Below, one piece after another: positions 60,201-64,000 of a DNA stretch of 64,000 nucleotides. The notes beneath the pieces were generated by a model. It worked only from the letters and a program-made list of their open reading frames with translations. It was not told where the DNA came from and ran no database searches. The stretch is from assembly GCA_907163375.1 (NCBI GenBank), contig CAJQUW010014401.1, positions 1 to 64,000 on the forward strand. Direction: 5' to 3'. The DNA is from Prostheceraeus crozeri. Lineage: Eukaryota > Platyhelminthes > Polycladida > Euryleptidae. Every line of letters starts with the position of its first letter. Position 1 is the stretch's first letter. The position numbers were made by a program, and so were the translations under genes.

Positions 60201-61130
60201 AGATGTCCACTCACTATATGATTTTACTTCATTCCTTGAATAAGGTACTTCATTATAATGCAATATTGATAAAACTGCATATAGGAAGCAATCATTTGCA
60301 TTTGAATTAACACTAATGACAGCTTCAGAATTTTTTAACTTCTTTGGTAGAGGAAATGATTGTCCACCTGACAGTATTGGACTTGTTATTACATTGAACT
60401 CTATATTTTGTACATCATCTATAATCCAATTGCTACCCTTTTTTGTGAAGGCTTCAATATGATTTATTAGACTATTTAGATGATCCTGAAACCAAGCATC
60501 ATAGTCATAAATATAGTTTGAGGATGATGAGGTAAAGTGTGCGAGAAAAGTTTCTTCTTCTTGAGGATTAGAACGGACATAACGAATTTGTGCAATCAGA
60601 CGACCGCGCAATTGATAGCTCCTTAGTAAGTCAGACACTAAATTCCCTAACATGGAACGCATGTTTTCTAAGAATGATGTTATGTCCACAGTAGGTGTTG
60701 TTGGCGTGATATCATACACACGTGCATGGCCATTGAGTGCGCTTTCGCTGAGACTAACAGTTCCATAGTTATTATGCATATTCATCTCACTATTTGTGTT
60801 ATGTACATTCATATGCTGTCGAAATCTACTTATAGAGTTATACGTTTTGCCACACCGAGAGCAGTATTGCATAAAGTTTTGTATGTTAGTTGAAGCGCTG
60901 GTTGTTGGCTTAGAAGTAGATCTATTTTGATTATTTGAATTTGACTCTGTTATGCTATCATTCGGTTTATTATTACATACAAGTTTATGCCTCTTAAGAT
61001 TATCCATCCTATTCGTCTTATATGGACACTTGCTACATTGATACGTTTTTCCTAACTTACAAAATTTTTCATGTCGTTGCAAATTGCCTATGAGAGTGAA
61101 CACTTTTCCACACTTGGTACAGACAACCAT
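57273..61130 (-). CDS. Polinton B protein-primed DNA polymerase B with zinc fingers
   Basis: 1285 residues, uninterrupted. C2H2 fingers lie at residues 4-24 (CTKCGKVFTLIGNLQRHEKFC), 32-52 and 90-110, and a fourth near 395 (CERCTQSFTYKTTLERH). Between them lies NANDCFLYAVLSILH (about 290), a Cys-containing domain also present in Polinton A. The exonuclease has YADIECYID and FFHNFKNYDSH; the polymerase has motif A YSDVNNLYGSSL, motif B KNNSLYGKTMENV and motif C GGDIDSFFL. It would replicate the linear genome from a terminal protein. The ATG is 31 bp after a TATATAAGG box. An AATAAA follows the stop by five bases. Confidence 0.95.
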   Translation of the reverse strand: MVVCTKCGKVFTLIGNLQRHEKFCKLGKTYQCSKCPYKTNRMDNLKRHKLVCNNKPNDSITESNSNNQNRSTSKPTTSASTNIQNFMQYCSRCGKTYNSISRFRQHMNVHNTNSEMNMHNNYGTVSLSESALNGHARVYDITPTTPTVDITSFLENMRSMLGNLVSDLLRSYQLRGRLIAQIRYVRSNPQEEETFLAHFTSSSSNYIYDYDAWFQDHLNSLINHIEAFTKKGSNWIIDDVQNIEFNVITSPILSGGQSFPLPKKLKNSEAVISVNSNANDCFLYAVLSILHYNEVPYSRNEVKSYSEWTSKLNMEGISTPVSIKDIPKFEKNNDIKINIHFYENGLKGVRYNSNFTGRQTVNILLILNNGAAHHCGIPKLSRLYRRTLKRHKYFCERCTQSFTYKTTLERHFQFCIRGKAQIEKMPSDLKVLTSSMEYQLSPPLVIYADIECYIDNKIHKPAAIGAYHVWHNALQSKFENKYYLFEGENCIISFLHHLETVAQDLYDNQCAPTRQPMSLSVDEKARHENAECCNKCKSKFSDEVIKVRDHDHITGRYRQTLCRKCNLRLRLNRRELPIFFHNFKNYDSHIVCYKAIGRMKSWKLDVVAATAEKYITLSASVPVNEYKGKTVYFKLKFLDSYQFLSASLSELAKGLQTYEHVETLRVEFPQLSDNVLYQKGVFPYSYFKNLNTLTEDCLPPQFEFYNDLTREHCSDSEYEHASKAWIEFDCSTFGDYMLVYLKLDVLLLADIFEVFRALSQREDEVDPVHFVSLPHLSFTSALNFSSNDPPHYIQDENMYNLFERGIRGGMTFTNIHRARARIEELGNNTHESRHLTYSDVNNLYGSSLSRNLPHSNFKWLNESELDNFLNEENVQNIDDDGEIGYIFDLDLEYPAAIHDDTADFPLAPEMQMIEKKMFSHYMKNLYEKVRPNTHFSSIKKLLLHQFDRENYVVHYSILKFYLTMGMRIKKIHSGIKFTQKPWLKTYIDMNSQKRAQSNTDFEKSFYKLKNNSLYGKTMENVRRRKKFKLVNNEKQLLKLSNHPLYVQHKIFDEDLVGMEMYKPSIVLNKLIYVGQAVLDYSKLEMYQLYYNDLKGCPLINRTRLCGGDIDSFFLCLYTSPSVRLEDILLYFGEKFDSSNYDSHHRLYSTTNKARLGCFKDECAGKLLEEMILLKPKMYSMKYLDSTNHSIKRAKGIQRAAVKKLKHDDYRSVYYSENDTTEDMTIINSKNHIVSTKSFRKRGLSLWEDKRCWLDKNLSLPYGHYSLGLPPPSKRRRCLPVTGDVE

Positions 61131-61160
61131 GATTATTGATGAGGATTGAAATTAGCATGC

Positions 61161-61209
61161 CCTTATATACATCTACCATCTAATGACGTCAGCGTCATCA
61201 CCAGCCAAT
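61161..61209 (-). promoter_or_regulatory. CRE / CCAAT / TATA promoter module of the polymerase gene
   Basis: On the minus strand ATTGG (61209-61205) is followed by TGACGTCA (61191-61184, a full CRE) and TATATAAGG (61169-61161), 31 bp before the ATG. Transcription would begin almost at the start codon. Confidence 0.7.
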
Positions 61210-61289
61210 ACCATATGTTCCGATCTGTTGTAAAGAGAAAACATAAAATACTTGATAATTTCTTTTTCTTAAATGAAGAAAGTTAAAAG

Positions 61290-63433
61290 TTAAAGTTTGA
61301 CACACTTTACAATACCGCTGTGATTCAGCTTCAAATGACTGCATCCTTTTGTGCAGACGCTGAAATCGTTCATGTGAGTCAGTCTCACTTTTCTAATTAC
61401 ATTGTTCATGCAGTCAATGTGCATTAAAGTTTCCTTTTCATTAATACGACTGTTTGAAACCTGGGAGGCCAACAGGAGATTGGATTGTGTTAGGTTCCTC
61501 ACAGATTCAATCAAGCCTCTGTTCTCCTCCTTCATTTTCTTCTCCCGCTCCTCTGCCTGCTGTAGGCGCTCCTGGCAGAGACGCAACTTGTTCTGTACAT
61601 CCTCTTCTGTCGAGGTTGCGTCCAAGTCGACGTTATAATCCCGCACTGGGAGAGGAGCCGTCACATCCGACGTTGGTAGAGCTGCAACTGGGGGAGGTGT
61701 TGTGGGAAGTAGTACCGGGGAGGAAGGAGCTGCACCTGGTTTCGGTAATGGGTTCGGAGGAGATAGCGACAAGGGAAGACGTGCAGGGGATGATGGAGCC
61801 AAGCAGATCATTGGGGACGGCGGCAGGCGGACACTCCAGCTCGGGGATGCCCGGATGTTGCTGAAGGAGACCTCCTGTGATGCATGCATCACGGAGTCCT
61901 GCAAACGAAAAGAAACAATTGTTTATGAACTATTTGCAATTGTTAACATTTATCAAAATTAAAATTAACACTATGTAAATTCAATTACATAAATTAAAAT
62001 TAACTTGTTGACATTTATTAACTCCAAATGTGAATTTCACATACCTTCAGCTCGATTGTCCCTCGATTTGATCCACCTTCGTCCTCCGAAAGAACCATCG
62101 AATCATTCTAGAAGATAAATTGATCTATTACAGATTAATAAATTTTTACTCAAGTGGGTTTCTAAATTACAATGGAAAAGTTCTCTGCTGATGCAGTCAT
62201 CTAAGCATTAAACTTACATTTGCAACCGAATTATCGTCATCGGATGAGGATGTTGGAGACGACGTGGTGGAGACGTCGTCATCAGATGACGAGGAATCGC
62301 CCGATGATTCATGGATGGAGTAGGGCCTCTCCTCGTTATCCTCTATAGATGTGGTGGTCGCCGGCGTAGACAGAAAGCTCCGCTGATGTCTTTTAAGGGA
62401 CAAAGATCGTACAGCCTGCAGCGAAAATGTGATAATGTTTTTATAACTAGATAGATATTAATGAGAATTAATATAGACATAGACTATATACATGTAAAGT
62501 TTTTTTCCAGGTATTGTTGTCTGATATTGAATCGTAGACCATGAAAATCACACTTACGGGACTTGAAATGGTTTTCTTTTCCGGTGAATTCAACCGAGGT
62601 ATTGCAGGATACCTTTGGACACTTGGAAACAGCTGAAAATAAAAATTCATGTTCAATTTCACATTAAGAAGTAACAAGCAAATTAATTTCTTACCTTTCG
62701 CAAGTTTTCCACCGCATTATTGTCTTCGAAACTGACTTTCAGCGGTCGAGGCACCTCACACTGAAATATTTATGAAATATTGATTTAGTTTATGCACACG
62801 ATTACTAACCTGAGTAAATAGAATCTCACATCTTGAACGACCAGTTTCTTCTGCACCAACACCTTGGCTTTCTTCGGTGGGGGCATCACCATGTCCTGAA
62901 ATGTGTTAACAACAAATTTATTTTAATCTAAAGGAAGCAGTACTTTTTGTCAACTGTGAGTCAGTTGTCCGTTCAAGTTAGCATTTAGAATTGACTGCAC
63001 TTACCTCAAAATCACTCAAAGTCTCATCAATAAATTCTCGAGACTTGGGGACTTTCTTAGGTGCTCGGGACTTGGGGGCTTTCTTTGCCTCAGGCTCGTC
63101 CACCTGTGAGAGCACGCCTTCAGTCGGCCTTTCCTTATTAAAAAGCCTCTCCAATTTCCTTTTCTCTGACTTGGAGGTAAGGTTGATGCCTTTCCGGCCA
63201 TTCTGTTGGGCACAGGGCGTGTGTTTGACAATGAAGGCTTTTGCTGAGTCGCTGTTGACCTTGTCGTTGCTCCTCTCATATGTCTTGCAGGTTAAGCAAT
63301 AGAGGTACGTGAAATCCTCTTTGAATATGCAGTCTTTGTGGCCACTCTTGTTGCCATGACAAACAGGCAGTCGGCATGTTTCACAGTAGTGAAAGATCAG
63401 CCGTTGTCGCGCAATACTTTCTTGTCGGACCAT
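61290..63433 (-). CDS. Host gene of seven exons, Cys/His-rich N-terminus, coiled-coil C-terminus
   Basis: Exons (minus strand): 63433-63005, 62895-62830, 62760-62695, 62632-62558, 62415-62218, 62107-62045 and 61898-61290. Each junction has GT/AG and all six introns are phase 0, giving 501 residues. Exon 1 holds a Cys/His-rich domain (YCETCRLPVCHGNKSGHKDC, later LYCLTCKTYERS) that probably binds zinc, then a Lys-rich KSRAPKKVPKS repeat. The middle is Ser/Asp-rich (SSDDDVSTTSSPTSSSDDD). The last exon is Pro/Ala-rich, then a coiled coil (RLCQERLQQAEEREKKMKEE) and a Cys/His tail (CTKGCSHLKLNHSGIVKC). The family is not recognised; a nuclear or chromatin role would fit. An acceptor-like CTATATAG just before the ATG suggests a 5' non-coding exon. 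Confidence 0.7.
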
Positions 63434-64000
63434 TTCTATATAGGAAAAAAATTGATTATAATTTAATCTCTTGTTAAACGAGAACGCATTTATATACCAT
63501 CAACAAAGGTCTATTAAGTGCTACTTTCATATTGGAGAAATCTGAGAAAGAAATAAAATTTGAAGTTGAAATTGAAACCGAAAGTCGAAAATTAGATATT
63601 TATTCGAAAAGGGTTAGCTCATAAGAAGAGTTGAAATTTGGAAACAGCTGATTTACTATTATTTAATTTCGAAATTAATATAATAGAATGAAAGTGAAAT
63701 TTCGAAATTTCAACCAATCCTCAATTTGTTTAATTAAACAAGCTTGAATTTCATACATCTGTTAGCAGATGACAGACTGAATATTTAAAATGGATGAAGG
63801 CTTTATTTAGGTATCTTTTTATTTATTTACAAACTGTGCAAATCTTGTTGATTCAAATACACTTACATTTAAACTGATATATTATGTCTCTCGCTCAGTG
63901 ACTTAATATAGGATGAAAAATTAAAAAAAAACATGGTTAATAATATAACAAAGTGTTCCTATCCTAAAAACCCAAGCTTCTATATTTAAAGCTATTTGGT
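63434..64000. other. Upstream region of the host gene
   Basis: AT-rich; on the minus strand a pyrimidine run and TATAG precede the ATG as a likely 3' splice site. GAAATTT-type words recur around 63535-63700. No further exon or promoter could be fixed. Confidence 0.4.

Larger units (their letters stand above)
46600..61215. mobile_element. Polinton B (adintovirus-like element); coding regions look whole, ends not found
   Basis: About 14.6 kb with the complete Polinton/adintovirus gene set: ATPase, integrase with chromodomain, penton, pVI/core-like protein, major capsid protein and adenain protease on the plus strand. TBP-like, PC4-like and polymerase B genes lie on the minus strand. The genes are closely packed, some overlapping. 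Base composition is closer to host than Polinton A and the proteins are only distantly related to it. I looked for AGT...ACT termini, inverted repeats and a 6-bp duplication around both sides and saw none, so the limits are approximate and the tips may be lost. The coding regions show no obvious breaks, which suggests youth or maintained function. Confidence 0.9.

Noticed and set aside
61290-63433. Seven-exon gene as part of Polinton B
   Set aside because: Six spliced introns do not fit the intron-less element; it is better explained as a host gene next to it.
1-64000. tRNA and rRNA genes
   Set aside because: None recognised by eye on either strand; a covariance search was not possible here.

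Overview
The window is from an animal genome, probably a marine invertebrate; the exact group cannot be told from sequence alone. The evidence is a seven-exon gene with canonical GT/AG introns and AATAAA polyadenylation signals, together with many eukaryotic mobile elements: DD41D mariner-like transposons, a LINE, Penelope-like fragments, a hAT-like element and two Polinton-type (Maverick/adintovirus-like) elements. Host DNA is moderately AT-rich and mostly intergenic.

Layout. 1-16.5 kb is host intergenic DNA with decayed transposons: a mariner fragment, a 5'-truncated LINE, a DD41D mariner (3741-5869) with a palindromic foldback element inserted in its transposase, a hAT-like element and a Penelope-like reverse transcriptase remnant. 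At 16568-36845 a second DD41D mariner is split by Polinton A (16997-35532, 18.5 kb, AGT...ACT ends, 6-bp target duplication TGCAAA). Polinton A is very AT-rich. It carries penton, packaging ATPase, protein-primed polymerase B, major capsid protein, integrase and adenain-type protease genes, plus a candidate PCNA-like clamp, a phage-fibre-like protein and a parvovirus-type phospholipase region. It has about four or five breaks. It is peppered with short GC-rich double-hairpin repeats, several of which are translated in frame.

36.9-46 kb is host DNA with an intact intronless SLC18-like transporter (39579-40904), an inverted exon duplication near 44 kb, a Penelope GIY-YIG remnant and another mariner fossil. 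From about 46.6 to 61.2 kb lies Polinton B, of a different lineage (adintovirus-like, chromodomain integrase, 1285-residue polymerase). Its coding regions look whole, but I found no terminal repeats. It encodes a clear TATA-binding-protein homologue, a possible PC4-like cofactor, an IAP-derived UBA-RING protein and a probable ssDNA-binding protein. Three of its genes share an AP-1/CRE plus TATATAAGG promoter module, two of these with a CCAAT box in the same orientation. A host gene of seven phase-0 exons (61290-63433, minus strand) abuts its right side.

How the parts fit. In both elements the capsid genes (major capsid, penton, small cleavage-motif proteins), the packaging ATPase, the protease and the replication/integration genes form the standard Polinton virion and replication set. 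In Polinton B the TBP-like and PC4-like genes sit next to the polymerase on the minus strand. With the strong TATA boxes they suggest that this lineage brought its own promoter-recognition factor. This, three covarying stem-loops beside the same genes, and the in-frame palindromic repeats, clamp-like and fibre-like genes of Polinton A are the most unusual content.
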